From Ornithinibacillus massiliensis (GTDB lineage: Bacteria; Bacillota; Bacilli; Bacillales; Amphibacillaceae): a stretch of DNA of 64,000 nt. The stretch's first letter is position 1; the number at the start of each line of letters is the position of its first letter. Of this stretch, positions 30,585 through 40,456 are shown piece by piece. The notes below the pieces were generated by a model. The model ran no database searches. It was not told the origin of the DNA and saw only the letters and a program-made list of their open reading frames with translations. The position numbers were made by a program, and so were the translations under genes. The stretch covers positions 124,001 to 188,000 of the forward strand of contig NZ_JAGXBY010000002.1 in assembly GCF_018310345.1 (NCBI RefSeq). The letters run 5' to 3'.

Positions 30585-30761
30585 ATGTCAAATACAACTC
30601 GCGTTCGTAAAAACGAGTCTCTTGAGGATGCTCTTCGTCGCTTTAAACGTAGTGTTGCAAAAAGTGGGACACTACAAGAATATCGTAAGCGTGAACACTA
30701 TGAAAAACCTAGCGTTCGTCGTAAAAAGAAATCTGAAGCTGCTAGAAAGCGTAAATTCTAA
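30585..30761 (+). CDS. rpsU: 30S ribosomal protein S21
   Basis: A 58-residue, highly basic protein starting [20 protein letters not shown] and ending in a Lys/Arg-rich tail (KRKF), the S21 pattern. It takes part in translation initiation on the 30S subunit. GGAGGGAGG precedes the ATG by about eight bases. It is followed after 15 bases by yqeY, the conserved arrangement, and has its own strong promoter. Confidence 0.97.
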   Translation: MSNTTRVRKNESLEDALRRFKRSVAKSGTLQEYRKREHYEKPSVRRKKKSEAARKRKF

Positions 30762-30776
30762 AGAAGGTGCTAGAAG

Positions 30777-31223
30777 ATGTCATTACTTACACAGTTGAAC
30801 GATGATATGAAGCAAGCGATGAAGAGTAAGGACAAAGAAAAACTTAGTGTGATTCGCATGGTTAAAGCTTCATTACAGAACGAATCGATAAAGCTTGGTA
30901 AAAGTGATTTATCGGAAGACGAAGAATTATCAATTTTATCAAGAGAAATGAAACAAAGAAAAGATTCCCTCCAAGAATTTAAATCAGCTGGACGCGATGA
31001 TCTTGTTGAAAAACTTGAAACGGAAATCAAAATCATTCAAGAATATATGCCTAAACAACTTTCAGATGAAGAGCTTTCGGCTATTATTCAAGAAACGATT
31101 CAAGAAACTGGTGCATCTTCAAAAAAAGATATGGGTAAAGTGATGAGTGCGGTTATGCCAAAAGTAAAAGGTAAAGCTGATGGCTCTAAAATTAATAAAT
31201 TAGTTCAAGAATTCTTGAATTAG
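30777..31223 (+). CDS. yqeY: GatB/YqeY domain protein
   Basis: A 148-residue helical protein corresponding to the tRNA-binding tail domain of GatB (the Glu/Asp-tRNA amidotransferase subunit) standing alone. It begins [20 protein letters not shown] and contains the typical ELEAEI-like segment [16 protein letters not shown] role in tRNA-dependent metabolism is guessed but not proven for the family. It is cotranscribed with rpsU and ended by a clear terminator. Confidence 0.94.
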   Translation: MSLLTQLNDDMKQAMKSKDKEKLSVIRMVKASLQNESIKLGKSDLSEDEELSILSREMKQRKDSLQEFKSAGRDDLVEKLETEIKIIQEYMPKQLSDEELSAIIQETIQETGASSKKDMGKVMSAVMPKVKGKADGSKINKLVQEFLN

Positions 31224-31233
31224 TATACCCAAG

Positions 31234-31263
31234 AAACCCTTGCTGATAGGCAAGGGTTTTTTA
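31234..31263 (+). terminator. Terminator after yqeY
   Basis: AAACCCTTGC (31234-31243) pairs with GCAAGGGTTT (31250-31259), then a T-run. Confidence 0.92.
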
Positions 31264-31440
31264 CTTAAATGGGAACTTTAAAATGTAATGTGTTATTGGA
31301 TTTTGCTTAAGACCGTCTTTTTTCCCTTATACATAATGGTGGTATGAAATTTATATCCTATCCTTTCTCATATCCCTACCGTTCCACCATCAAATTATGA
31401 TACTATTTACTATAGTTAATAACCATTTTTTAATCTTTTT

Positions 31441-31467
31441 TGAAACCTTACATAGACTCACAACGTA
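31441..31467 (+). promoter_or_regulatory. Sigma-W-type (ECF) promoter of yqeZ-floA-yqfB
   Basis: TGAAAC (31441-31446), a 17-base spacer, and CGTA (31464-31467) match the sigma-W consensus. In B. subtilis the same operon is transcribed by sigma-W in response to envelope stress. The site ends 29 bases before the start codon chosen for yqeZ, leaving just room for the Shine-Dalgarno sequence. Confidence 0.82.
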
Positions 31468-31496
31468 TGAATAGGTGTATAAAGGAGGTGCCATCA

Positions 31497-32831
31497 TTGC
31501 CGAAAAAACGATTGATACTCTATATTGCCATATTCGCTACTTTGTTTTTATCGGTATTTTCACCTAATACTGGAGAAGTTGCACATGCGGATGAACAGGG
31601 TGGGGGTAAGCTGATTTATGTCATCCCGATTGAAAATGATGTGGAACGGGGATTAGAAGCCTTTCTATCTAGAACAACTAAAGAGGCTGTAGAAGCTGGT
31701 GCAGATCACATCATTTTTGAGATTAATACTCCAGGTGGAAGCGTGCAAGCGGCTGATAATATAGGAACGATTATTGCTGATTTAGATATTCCAACAACAT
31801 CATTTATTATTAGTCAAGCCCTATCTGCTGGATCTTATATAGCGCTTCATACCGATAACATATATATGACTCCAAGAGCTACGATGGGAGCAAGTGGTGT
31901 TATTAATTCAGATGGGACTGCGGCTGACAAGAAAGCACAGTCAGCTTGGCTAAAGGCCATGACTAGTGCCGCTGAGGCTGGTGGAAGAGACCCTCTATAT
32001 GCAGCTGCCATGGCAGATTCTAGTATTGATTTACCCGAACTAGATGCACCGGAGGGAGAATTTTTAACCTTAACACCACAAGAAGCGGTGGAAGTCGGGT
32101 ATGCTGAAGGAATTGTATCCCACCGTACTGAATTGCTGCATGAGCTAGGATTATCGAATGCAACTATTATTCAAACAGAAACTACTCTTGCAGAGAACAT
32201 AGCTAGATTTATTACGAACCCAATCGTTATTTCCATCCTATTATCACTAGCAGGCTTGGGATTAATTGTTGAACTGTACTCCCCGGGATTTGGTGTGCCA
32301 GGTAGTATAGGAATAATCTCATTAGTATTATTTTTCTATGGTCATGTGGTTGCAGGACTTGCTGGGATGGAAGCAATTATTATCTTAGTAATCGGTATAG
32401 CACTTCTCATTGCTGAATTCTTTGTTCCAGGTGGTATATTAGGCTTATTAGGAGTTGGTGCCATAATTGGTTCAATCTTTATGTCAGGTGCTAATATTGG
32501 ACATATGACGATAAGTGTTGCAATTGCCTTACTAGTTGTCATCATTGCATCTGTTATCTTATTTAGAAGAGTAGGTCTGGATAAAGGCGTGTTTCGTCAT
32601 GTCATACTTCGGGACCGAACAACTACAGAGTTAGGCTATGTGTCCAATGAAAATCGACTTGAATTAATTGGTATGGTAGGTGTTACAGCAACAGCTCTGA
32701 GACCTTCTGGAGTTGCTATCTTAGGGAAAGACAGAGTGGATGTAGTATCGGAAGGTAGTTTTATTCAAGCAAATGTACCAATTAAAGTAGTAAAAGTTGA
32801 AGGAGCACGTATACTAGTTAGGGAATTATAA
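31497..32831 (+). CDS. yqeZ: YqeZ, NfeD-family membrane-bound serine protease
   Basis: A 444-residue NfeD1a protein. A signal peptide (KKRLILYIAIFATLFLSVFS, likely cleaved near AHA, residue 31) leads a ClpP-like domain (about 35-225) with GGSVQAADNIG and the nucleophile in ALSAGSYIALH. Several transmembrane helices (about 235-365) and a C-terminal OB fold follow. It is normally coupled to a flotillin, here floA, and acts in membrane microdomains. The start is TTG 31497, six bases after AAAGGAGGTG; earlier in-frame starts lie in the sigma-W promoter. Confidence 0.93.
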   Translation: MPKKRLILYIAIFATLFLSVFSPNTGEVAHADEQGGGKLIYVIPIENDVERGLEAFLSRTTKEAVEAGADHIIFEINTPGGSVQAADNIGTIIADLDIPTTSFIISQALSAGSYIALHTDNIYMTPRATMGASGVINSDGTAADKKAQSAWLKAMTSAAEAGGRDPLYAAAMADSSIDLPELDAPEGEFLTLTPQEAVEVGYAEGIVSHRTELLHELGLSNATIIQTETTLAENIARFITNPIVISILLSLAGLGLIVELYSPGFGVPGSIGIISLVLFFYGHVVAGLAGMEAIIILVIGIALLIAEFFVPGGILGLLGVGAIIGSIFMSGANIGHMTISVAIALLVVIIASVILFRRVGLDKGVFRHVILRDRTTTELGYVSNENRLELIGMVGVTATALRPSGVAILGKDRVDVVSEGSFIQANVPIKVVKVEGARILVREL

Positions 32832-32879
32832 GGTTAATTAATAACCTATAAGATAAATAAACTTTAGGAGGAATTTTAT

Positions 32880-33872
32880 ATGGATCCACAAGAATACATT
32901 TTTCCGGTGATTTTAATCGCTGTGATCTTGATTGCAATTGCAATCCTATTTACTTTTATACCTGTTACACTCTGGATTAGTGCATTAGCTGCTGGTGTTC
33001 GGGTAGGTATACTTCAATTAATCGGAATGCGTCTACGTCGAGTGGTACCTAGTCGAGTAATTAACCCATTAATTAAAGCACACAAGGCAGGACTTGATGT
33101 TAAAACAAATCAACTAGAAAGTCACTACTTAGCTGGTGGTAATGTTGATAGAGTGGTAAATGCTTTGATCGCTGCACATCGTGCAAATATTGAGTTATCA
33201 TTTGAACGTGCTGCAGCTATTGACCTTGCTGGTCGTGATGTATTAGAGGCAGTACAAATGAGTGTTAACCCTGAAGTAATTGAGACACCATTTATTGCTG
33301 GTATTGCCATGGATGGTATCGAGGTAAAAGCAAAAGCAAGAATTACAGTACGTGCTAACATCGATCGTCTAGTAGGGGGTGCTGGTGAAGAAACAATCAT
33401 CGCCCGTGTTGGGGAAGGTGTCGTAAGTACAATTGGTAGTTCAGAAACACATGCAAAAGTTTTAGAAAACCCAGATTCTATTTCACATACTGTCCTTTCT
33501 AAAGGGTTAGATGCTGGTACAGCATTCGAAATTCTATCGATTGATATTGCAGATGTTGATATCGGTAAGAACATTGGAGCGATTCTACAAACTGACCAAG
33601 CAGAGGCAGATAAAAATATTGCACAGGCAAAAGCCGAAGAACGTCGTGCGATGGCAGTAGCGCAAGAACAAGAAATGGTTGCGCGTGTACAAGAAATGCG
33701 TGCGAAAGTGGTGGAAGCAGAAGCGGAAGTACCACTTGCACTTGCAGAAGCATTACGTTCTGGAAAATTAGGTGTGATGGATTATTTGAATTACGAAAAT
33801 ATTAATGCAGACACTGATATGCGTGATTCTATCGGAAAATTATCTAAAGAAAACAACGATGAGAATAAGTAA
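32880..33872 (+). CDS. floA: Flotillin-like protein FloA
   Basis: Scaffold of functional membrane microdomains (YqfA in B. subtilis). The 330 residues have an N-terminal hydrophobic hairpin or membrane anchor (about 6-40), the SPFH/PHB-related middle region and an Ala/Glu-rich coiled coil (about 235-300, [20 protein letters not shown]). AGGAGG precedes the ATG. It is the partner of the NfeD protein YqeZ encoded 48 bases upstream, under the same envelope-stress promoter. Confidence 0.97.
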   Translation: MDPQEYIFPVILIAVILIAIAILFTFIPVTLWISALAAGVRVGILQLIGMRLRRVVPSRVINPLIKAHKAGLDVKTNQLESHYLAGGNVDRVVNALIAAHRANIELSFERAAAIDLAGRDVLEAVQMSVNPEVIETPFIAGIAMDGIEVKAKARITVRANIDRLVGGAGEETIIARVGEGVVSTIGSSETHAKVLENPDSISHTVLSKGLDAGTAFEILSIDIADVDIGKNIGAILQTDQAEADKNIAQAKAEERRAMAVAQEQEMVARVQEMRAKVVEAEAEVPLALAEALRSGKLGVMDYLNYENINADTDMRDSIGKLSKENNDENK

Positions 33873-33904
33873 TTTAGTTGCTATTAACAGGAAGGGGGGA
33901 CATG

Positions 33905-34420
33905 ATGGAAGAAATATTAAATTTTTTACCTCTCATTGCCATTATCCTCTTTGGGATTATTAAAGGAATGATTGGCAACAATGAGCAAAATGAGAAAAAG
34001 CAACGAACACCAAGTCGACCAACGAATGTACCTAGACCAAATCCTACCCCTTCAGGAGGTCAAGAGAGAACGCGGAGTACGACTCAAAGAACTGCTCCTG
34101 TGCAACCTTCTATTGAAGAACAGCAAAAGCAGCAAATGGAACAGTTAAAAAGCAGGATGAATACTGGATCTAAGGTGAATCTTGATGACATAAGTCAACA
34201 GGATGTGGGATTAGGATCTAGTATACAGGATGCGATTAAGCATCAGGCTACGAACAAGGTAGTTGAAAATAAAGAGAAATTTAAGAAAGAGGTAAAGACT
34301 GGCCTTAATCGACGTGGATTAGTACAAGGCATCATTATGTCAGAGGTGCTAGGCCCACCAAGAGCAAGGAAGCCTTACCAAAATGTAATAACAGAGAGAA
34401 AAAGACATATATCACGATAA
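33905..34420 (+). CDS. yqfB: YqfB-like protein, third gene of the floA operon
   Basis: A 171-residue protein of unknown function. It has one N-terminal hydrophobic segment (LNFLPLIAIILFGIIKGMIG), then a long polar region rich in Pro, Thr, Gln and Arg (about 30-80), and a basic C-terminal half. The position directly after floA corresponds to yqfB of B. subtilis, and the layout agrees, so the symbol rests mainly on synteny. ATG 33905 is preferred over ATG 33902 because the GGGGGG stretch (33894-33899) is very close. The operon ends in a strong terminator. Confidence 0.75.
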   Translation: MEEILNFLPLIAIILFGIIKGMIGNNEQNEKKQRTPSRPTNVPRPNPTPSGGQERTRSTTQRTAPVQPSIEEQQKQQMEQLKSRMNTGSKVNLDDISQQDVGLGSSIQDAIKHQATNKVVENKEKFKKEVKTGLNRRGLVQGIIMSEVLGPPRARKPYQNVITERKRHISR

Positions 34421-34422
34421 TG

Positions 34423-34460
34423 AAACCCAAAAGCATCCTTATGATGCTTTTGGGTTTTTT
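34423..34460 (+). terminator. Terminator of the yqeZ-floA-yqfB operon
   Basis: AAACCCAAAAGCATC pairs with GATGCTTTTGGGTTT around a five-base loop, followed by a T-run. Confidence 0.95.
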
Positions 34461-34516
34461 AGTTCTTATCTGTTTCGGTTTCTCATAAATATGTATGTGA
34501 GAGGGGGCTCACATCT

Positions 34517-34798
34517 GTGAAGAAATTACAACAACGATTACGACCATGGCTAGTAAAATACCTTGCACTGCCTTCTGATGTTGTAATGGAACTACCCAGA
34601 ATAACGATTATTGGCCAAATACATGTATACATTGAAAATCATAAAGGACTCGCCGTATTCACGGACGACGAATTAAGGTTAAAAACAACAAAGGGCTATA
34701 TCCAAATAAAAGGATCGTCATTTGTACTAAAGATGATGTTACCAGAAGAAATATTACTGGAAGGAAACATAACAGATGTTAAGTTTATTCCAGGATAA
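34517..34798 (+). CDS. yqfC: Sporulation protein YqfC
   Basis: A 93-residue protein of the YqfC/YabP family, with the central pattern ELPRITIIGQIHVYIENH and a beta-rich body. In B. subtilis yqfC is transcribed in the mother cell by sigma-E together with yqfD and is needed for efficient sporulation. It starts at GTG 34517, ten or so bases after GAGGGGG. It follows the floA-operon terminator and precedes yqfD by 23 bases. Confidence 0.92.
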   Translation: MKKLQQRLRPWLVKYLALPSDVVMELPRITIIGQIHVYIENHKGLAVFTDDELRLKTTKGYIQIKGSSFVLKMMLPEEILLEGNITDVKFIPG

Positions 34799-34821
34799 AC
34801 GTTAGTTAATGGGAGGACGAA

Positions 34822-36045
34822 ATGAAACAGATACAGGGGTCATATTTCAAGGGATATGTAAGAATTGTGGTAAAAGGTCGTTTGCCAGATCATTTTTTCC
34901 AAGCATGTGCCAATCGTGGTATTACCGTATGGAATATTAAAAGGGAAGGTAACGATACGTGTAGTGGTAATGTTAGGCTATCTGATATAGCTAGAATTAA
35001 ACAATTAAGACGTGATAAAAAATATAAGATTACGTTTGAGCAACGGAAAGGTTACCCATTTATAATAAGTCGCTTTATAAGAAGAAGAGAATTTGTCCTA
35101 TCGTTCGTGATGAGTATATTAATGATCCTTTTTATGTCTAATATCATTTGGAAAGTAGAGGTAACGGGTGATTTACCTATCGAAATCGAAGAAAAAATCG
35201 CCAAACAACTAGATGAGTATGGTATTCATCCAGGTGCTTGGATTTTTACATTAGATTCACCAGGAATTATCCAGCAGAAACTAACCAATGACATTCCTGA
35301 ATTGCTTTGGGTTGGTGTGAGGCAAAAAGGGACAACCTTTCAATTAGAAGGAGTAGAAAAAATTGTTGTTAAAGAGGAAGAAATAGGGGGACCGAGGGAC
35401 TTAGTGGCGACAAAGAAGGGTGTTATCAAGAAAATGTATGTCGCAAAAGGCTTACCAAAAGTGGAAATTAATGATTACGTGCAGCCTGGACAAGTTCTAG
35501 TTTCGGGTACATTAAATGAAATAGCACAGAATCAGGATAATGAAAAAGAAAAGAAAAATAACTCGATAGTCGTACCAGCAGAAGGTGAAATTATTGCTAG
35601 AACATGGTACGAAATGAATGTTAGTATTCCATTAAATCAAAATTATGAACTTGTTACTGGACAACAGGAGAAAAAATATTATTTAGGCATTCGTAACTTT
35701 AAATTACCAATATGGGGATTCGGATCACCTGAATATGAGGAGATTCACTATGATAGCGTCGAAACGCCAATAAAATTCATAAAATGGGATTTGCCGTTAA
35801 AAATAATCGAAACAACTTTAAGTGAAAAACAGTATCACGAGTTAGAACGAACGAAGGAACAGGCAAGAAAAGCAGGTATCGAACAAGCGAAGGAGGAGCT
35901 TCAACTGCAGCTTGGACCGGAAGCTAAGATTGTATCAGAAAAAGTTTTGCATGAATCTGTAGAGAATGGTAAAGTTAAATTAGAATTGTATATGACAGTT
36001 GAGGAAAATATTGCTAAAGCACAACCTATAACTCAAGGAGATTGA
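34822..36045 (+). CDS. yqfD: Sporulation protein YqfD
   Basis: A 407-residue YqfD-family protein required for late sporulation in B. subtilis; the molecular role is unknown. An N-terminal soluble domain (1-90) is followed by one transmembrane helix (about 91-112, FVLSFVMSILMILFMSNIIW), a POTRA-like region, and a C-terminal extracytoplasmic part ending in an amphipathic helix region rich in Glu and Lys. GGGAGGA precedes the ATG. Its TGA stop lies only two bases before the phoH ATG. Confidence 0.94.
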   Translation: MKQIQGSYFKGYVRIVVKGRLPDHFFQACANRGITVWNIKREGNDTCSGNVRLSDIARIKQLRRDKKYKITFEQRKGYPFIISRFIRRREFVLSFVMSILMILFMSNIIWKVEVTGDLPIEIEEKIAKQLDEYGIHPGAWIFTLDSPGIIQQKLTNDIPELLWVGVRQKGTTFQLEGVEKIVVKEEEIGGPRDLVATKKGVIKKMYVAKGLPKVEINDYVQPGQVLVSGTLNEIAQNQDNEKEKKNNSIVVPAEGEIIARTWYEMNVSIPLNQNYELVTGQQEKKYYLGIRNFKLPIWGFGSPEYEEIHYDSVETPIKFIKWDLPLKIIETTLSEKQYHELERTKEQARKAGIEQAKEELQLQLGPEAKIVSEKVLHESVENGKVKLELYMTVEENIAKAQPITQGD

Positions 36046-36047
36046 AT

Positions 36048-37016
36048 ATGCCTGATAATTTAAACGCAATTGATATTGAACTAACCAATCCAGAAGAGGC
36101 TCTCGAGCTTTTTGGGAATAATGACAGATACTTAAAACATATTGAAGAAAAACTTAACGTCTCTATTATAACAAGAGGAGAGAAAATTAGTGTTTCTGGA
36201 ACTGATAGTGATATTGCAATTGTACAGGATATCCTTTTAACCCTTCTAAACATAGTCCGTAAGGGGATAACAATAGCTGAGCGTGATATTGTTTATGCGA
36301 TTGAGCTTGCAAAGGAAGGTAGAATCAATCAATTTGAAACGCTATTTGAGGATGTTATCACAAAAAATGTGAAAGGAAAGTCCATTCGGATTAAAACCCT
36401 TGGACAAAAAAGTTATATAACTGCCATAAGAGAGAATGATTTAGTATTTGGTATAGGTCCTGCAGGAACAGGTAAAACTTATCTTGCAGTTGTTATGGCT
36501 GTTCAAGCCCTTAAGAATGGTCAAGTAAAGCGAATCATTTTAACTAGACCAGCTGTTGAAGCAGGTGAAAGCTTAGGATTTTTGCCTGGCGATTTGAAAG
36601 AGAAGGTTGATCCTTACTTAAGACCATTGTATGATGCCTTAAATGATGTATTAGGGGCAGAACATACACTACGATTAATAGAAAGAGAGACAATTGAGAT
36701 TGCTCCTCTAGCCTATATGAGAGGACGTACACTAGATGATGCCTTTGTTATTTTAGATGAAGCGCAAAATACAACTCCTGAACAAATGAAGATGTTCCTG
36801 ACTCGACTAGGTTTTGGTTCGAAAATGGTTATAACTGGTGATGTAACGCAAATTGATTTACCGAAAGGAAAAAGGTCTGGACTACATGTGGCAGAGAAAA
36901 TGTTAGGTGCTATAACAGGAATTTCTTTTGTCCATCTTACACAAACAGATGTAGTGAGGCATCCATTGGTACAGCGAATCATTGATGCATACGAAAAAAG
37001 CAACAAGATTGATTAG
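36048..37016 (+). CDS. phoH: PhoH family ATPase
   Basis: A 322-residue P-loop protein of the PhoH/YbeZ family, predicted RNA-linked ATPase that often pairs with the RNase YbeY, encoded two genes downstream. Walker A is GPAGTGKT (137-144) and Walker B VILDEAQN; an N-terminal KH-like segment is seen at about 30-75. ATG 36048 is chosen because AAGGAG lies seven bases upstream; a TTG two codons earlier is inside the spacer. A weak terminator-like hairpin follows. Confidence 0.95.
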   Translation: MPDNLNAIDIELTNPEEALELFGNNDRYLKHIEEKLNVSIITRGEKISVSGTDSDIAIVQDILLTLLNIVRKGITIAERDIVYAIELAKEGRINQFETLFEDVITKNVKGKSIRIKTLGQKSYITAIRENDLVFGIGPAGTGKTYLAVVMAVQALKNGQVKRIILTRPAVEAGESLGFLPGDLKEKVDPYLRPLYDALNDVLGAEHTLRLIERETIEIAPLAYMRGRTLDDAFVILDEAQNTTPEQMKMFLTRLGFGSKMVITGDVTQIDLPKGKRSGLHVAEKMLGAITGISFVHLTQTDVVRHPLVQRIIDAYEKSNKID

Positions 37017-37022
37017 TCTAGG

Positions 37023-37050
37023 AGACCCGTTTGGAGGGTCTTATTTCTTT
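37023..37050 (+). terminator. Weak terminator after phoH
   Basis: AGACCC (37023-37028) pairs with GGGTCT (37036-37041), followed by TATTTCTTT. The stem is short, so termination may be partial. Confidence 0.5.
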
Positions 37051-37106
37051 ATTTTTCGAAATAATGAATTACTTGATGGGAAATATGAAGATAAAGAGGT
37101 GAAATC

Positions 37107-39236
37107 ATGAATTCGTTTAAGAATATTATAGAATATATTATGAAAACGCGAAGCAAATTTCTACGTATTGTTGTACCGATTATCGCATTAAGCCTTTATT
37201 TTTTTCTATTATCCTTTAATAATGTATATACGGAAACGTATGATATTGAGCCTCTCACAACGGCAAGAGAAACTATTCGTTCACCAATTACAATAGAAAA
37301 TCAACAAGAGACGAAGAGGAAGACAAGAGAAGTTTATCAATCCGTACAGGATCGATTTGATATTTCAACAGAAATAGCCCAGGAACAGATTGGATACATA
37401 GCAGAAATATTTAATGCTGTAGAAAAATTAGAAGCGGAGTCCATGAAAGAGGATGATAGCGACGCACCAGTTCCTTTAAACAATCGTGAAAAAGTAGAAC
37501 GATTAAAACAATTAATATCCAACAGTATAACGGAAAAAGTGGATGACAGTGTATTTCTTAGGTTAATTGATGTATCACCTGAGGAAAGAGAACAAGGGGA
37601 AGAACTGTTCATTACCTACGTTCAAGAGGTATACGAAACTGGTGTACGAACAGCGAATATGAATAGTGCCATCGAAAGTATTAAAGAAAATATTCGCTAT
37701 TCTACATTAGATGATAATTTAATTGAGGCATTACAAGAATTGACCGAATTTGTTATTGTTGAGAACTCTTTCTACGATGCTGATAAGACAGAAGAGGCAA
37801 GAAAACAGGCAGCTAGTACGGTTGAACCAGTTATGATTAATGCTGGTGAAGTAATTGTTAGAGAAGGAGAGACCATTACAAACGAAGTATATGAAAAACT
37901 TCAATTAGTTGGACTTTTAAATGAAGACCGTAATGTATTTCCAGTTATCGGATTAGCTATTCTCATTTTATTGATTGGATCGATCATTTTTTATGAGATG
38001 AATCGAATCGATAATTATAAGAGATTGGATAAAGGAGCTATTGCTTCTATCTTATTAATCAGCTTTTTCGTTGTTTCTTTAATGAAGACGATTAGTCTAT
38101 TTACGACACATGCTAATGAGCTCTTCTTTATTGTGCCTGTAGCAACTGGGGTTCTCTTAGTTAAGCAGCTAATCAATGAACGATTAGCTATCGTGTTAAC
38201 GGCATTATATGCTATTCTTGGTGGTATCATATTTAATGGGCAAATACCAGGTACGCTTAATATAGAAGCGGTTGTCTATTTCTTTTTCTCACAATTTGCT
38301 GCGATCGTATGTTTAATGAATGTTAAGGATCGATTATCGATTGTTCGATCTGGTATCGGAATGTCCATTGCGAATATTGTTACGATACTATTATTTGTAT
38401 TCTTGTCCTTTGAAAAATATTCATTAGCTGATTTATTACTTTTATCTGGATATGGTTTAGCCTCTGCCTTTTTATCAGCTGTCTTAACAATAGGCTTACT
38501 ACCATTTTTTGAAACAGGTCTTGGTATACTATCTGATATAAAGCTATTACAATTATCTAGTCCTAATCAACCATTACTCAAAAAAATCTTAACAGAAGCT
38601 CCTGGAACTTACCATCACTCCATTATGGTTGCTAATTTAAGTGAAACTGCATGTGATGCAATTGGGGCAAATGGGTTATTAGCTAGAGTAGCTGCCTATT
38701 ATCATGATATTGGGAAAACGGTAAGACCGCATTATTTTATTGAAAATCAATTGTCCATTAAAAATCCACATGACATGATTTCACCTGAGCAGAGTGCTGA
38801 AATTATTATACGCCATCCTTATGATGGTGCAGAACTACTCAAGAAGCATCGTATGCCTAAGGAGATTATCGATGTCGCAATGCAACATCATGGTACCACA
38901 TTGTTAAAGTATTTTTATTTCAAAGAGAAAGAACAGAACCCAACAACAAGAGAAGCAGATTTCCGGTACCCTGGTCCGAAACCGCAAACTAAAGAGGCTG
39001 CTGTTATATCTATTTGTGACTCTGTAGAAGCTGCGGTGCGTTCATTACAGGAACCTACTGAAGAAAAAATTGAAGAAATCGTATCAAATATTGTAAATGA
39101 GCGATTAATGGATGGACAGTTAGATGAATGTCCGCTAACGATTAAAGAAGTGAAAATCGTCCATCAAACCATTTGTGAAACATTAAAAGGAATTTTTCAC
39201 TCTAGAATCCAATACCCATCAAAGGAGGCAAAATAA
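37107..39236 (+). CDS. pgpH: 7TMR-HD family cyclic-di-AMP phosphodiesterase PgpH
   Basis: A 709-residue membrane protein (YqfF in B. subtilis). After an N-terminal helix (about 19-38) comes a large extracellular 7TMR-HDED domain (about 50-275), seven transmembrane helices (about 280-480), and a cytoplasmic HD phosphodiesterase domain with [13 protein letters not shown] and [14 protein letters not shown]. The Listeria homologue degrades c-di-AMP to pApA. The metal ligands are present. AAAGAGGTGA precedes the ATG. Its stop overlaps the ybeY start (TAATG). Confidence 0.96.
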   Translation: MNSFKNIIEYIMKTRSKFLRIVVPIIALSLYFFLLSFNNVYTETYDIEPLTTARETIRSPITIENQQETKRKTREVYQSVQDRFDISTEIAQEQIGYIAEIFNAVEKLEAESMKEDDSDAPVPLNNREKVERLKQLISNSITEKVDDSVFLRLIDVSPEEREQGEELFITYVQEVYETGVRTANMNSAIESIKENIRYSTLDDNLIEALQELTEFVIVENSFYDADKTEEARKQAASTVEPVMINAGEVIVREGETITNEVYEKLQLVGLLNEDRNVFPVIGLAILILLIGSIIFYEMNRIDNYKRLDKGAIASILLISFFVVSLMKTISLFTTHANELFFIVPVATGVLLVKQLINERLAIVLTALYAILGGIIFNGQIPGTLNIEAVVYFFFSQFAAIVCLMNVKDRLSIVRSGIGMSIANIVTILLFVFLSFEKYSLADLLLLSGYGLASAFLSAVLTIGLLPFFETGLGILSDIKLLQLSSPNQPLLKKILTEAPGTYHHSIMVANLSETACDAIGANGLLARVAAYYHDIGKTVRPHYFIENQLSIKNPHDMISPEQSAEIIIRHPYDGAELLKKHRMPKEIIDVAMQHHGTTLLKYFYFKEKEQNPTTREADFRYPGPKPQTKEAAVISICDSVEAAVRSLQEPTEEKIEEIVSNIVNERLMDGQLDECPLTIKEVKIVHQTICETLKGIFHSRIQYPSKEAK

Positions 39237-39700
39237 TGGATATAGATTTTCAAGATAATACCAATTCGGTGTTAGAAGATGAAGTTAAATTAATTACAGG
39301 ATTACTTGAAATTGCTGCCAAAAAAGAAGCTGTACCGAATCATGCTGAGGTTTCGGTTACGTTTGTCAATAACAAGGAAATACAAGAGATTAATCGAGAT
39401 TATCGTAACTTAGATAAGCCAACCGATGTTATCTCATTCGCATTAGAAGAAACAGCGGATGACGAAGTGGAAATCGTTGGAGAAGACTTACCGGTTGTGC
39501 TAGGTGATATTATCATTTCAGTTGAAAGAGCAAAAGAACAAGCGGCGGATTACAAACATTCGTATGAAAGAGAATTAGGCTTTTTAGCTGTGCATGGTTT
39601 TCTACATCTATTAGGTTATGATCATATGACGAAAGAAGATGAGAAGGTTATGTTTCAAAAACAAGAGGAAATACTAGGTGAGTTTAATCTTGGAAGGTAA
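39236..39700 (+). CDS. ybeY: Endoribonuclease YbeY
   Basis: Single-strand RNase for 16S rRNA 3'-end maturation and ribosome quality control. The 154-residue protein has the zinc site H120-x3-H124-x5-H130 in [11 protein letters not shown], and the conserved [11 protein letters not shown] motif. GGAGG lies in the pgpH 3' end and the start overlaps its stop by one base, so translation is coupled. The nearby genes phoH and era are its usual partners. Confidence 0.97.
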   Translation: MDIDFQDNTNSVLEDEVKLITGLLEIAAKKEAVPNHAEVSVTFVNNKEIQEINRDYRNLDKPTDVISFALEETADDEVEIVGEDLPVVLGDIIISVERAKEQAADYKHSYERELGFLAVHGFLHLLGYDHMTKEDEKVMFQKQEEILGEFNLGR

Positions 39701-40043
39701 AAGGAAATCTATTGGCTTTACATATGCCTTAAATGGGTTAAAGGAAGTGTTCCAATCAGAACATAACTTTCGCTTGCATATGCTATCGATTATTCTAGTG
39801 GTCATTGCCGGATATTATTTCGATATTGATACAATAGAGTGGTTGGCTGTTATCATTGTAATTGGTCTAGTTGTTACCACTGAAATGGTAAACACAGCAA
39901 TTGAAGAAATAATCAACTATGTTAAACCTGAGATCCACCCAGCGGCTAAGAAGATAAAAGATATAGCAGCAGGTGCGGTTCTAATAGCTTCTCTCACGGC
40001 TATAATCGTGGGATTTGTCATCTTTATTCCGAAAATATTTTAG
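39690..40043 (+). CDS. dgkA: Undecaprenol/diacylglycerol kinase family protein
   Basis: Small trimeric membrane kinase; the Gram-positive members phosphorylate undecaprenol. The 117 residues have an amphipathic N-terminus ([20 protein letters not shown]), three transmembrane helices and the catalytic motif [15 protein letters not shown] 39690 is favoured because AGGTGAG lies seven bases upstream; GTG 39678 is an alternative that would start inside that sequence. Either start overlaps the end of ybeY. In B. subtilis cdd follows; here a terminator and a 413-base gap precede era instead. Confidence 0.92.
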   Translation: MEGKRKSIGFTYALNGLKEVFQSEHNFRLHMLSIILVVIAGYYFDIDTIEWLAVIIVIGLVVTTEMVNTAIEEIINYVKPEIHPAAKKIKDIAAGAVLIASLTAIIVGFVIFIPKIF

Positions 40044-40080
40044 GAATACGAAGCAGTAACGAACTTACTTAGGAAAAATC

Positions 40081-40117
40081 CAGGCCTATTGGATATTCTT
40101 CAATAGGTCTGTTTTTT
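40081..40117 (+). terminator. Terminator after dgkA
   Basis: CAGGCCTATTG (40081-40091) pairs with CAATAGGTCTG (40101-40111; one G-U pair), followed by a six-T run. Confidence 0.9.
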
Positions 40118-40456
40118 GTCTCGATAGATGTAAGCATTTCTATTTGTAAAGATTCCATCACTATAAGAAAGCTTACTTGAAGTTGTTACTTTACAACGAG
40201 TATTTGTAGAAAGGAATAGAGTATAGCACTTAGCTAGCTGAATAATCATAAAGTAAAGAATTCGATAGTTGGTGACTTAACTCACAAATTCGCTAAAAAA
40301 CGAGCAAATATGATCTTTTCATAATGAGGCTTATCGAAGCATATAATCTTTTTAAAGGTTTTGTCGATAACATGAAACAAGGAAGAATTTGTAGTATAAT
40401 AGACCAAACATAGAAACGAAAATCGTAAAAATAAACTTCTTGGAGGAATTTCATAC
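40118..40456 (+). other. dgkA-era intergenic region without a gene
   Basis: This 339-base stretch lacks the cdd gene found here in B. subtilis; I find no cytidine deaminase motif or ORF remnant. A TATAAT box at 40395-40400, about 60 bases before era, is a possible -10 element, but no convincing -35 box is seen. Confidence 0.5.

Noticed and set aside
31320..31400. TGGTGG/CCACCA inverted repeat upstream of yqeZ
   Set aside because: The arms are short and more than 40 bases apart; chance cannot be excluded.
33125..33574. 149-codon antisense frame in floA
   Set aside because: Low-complexity Ser/Ala/Thr composition, no start signals; the floA frame explains the region.
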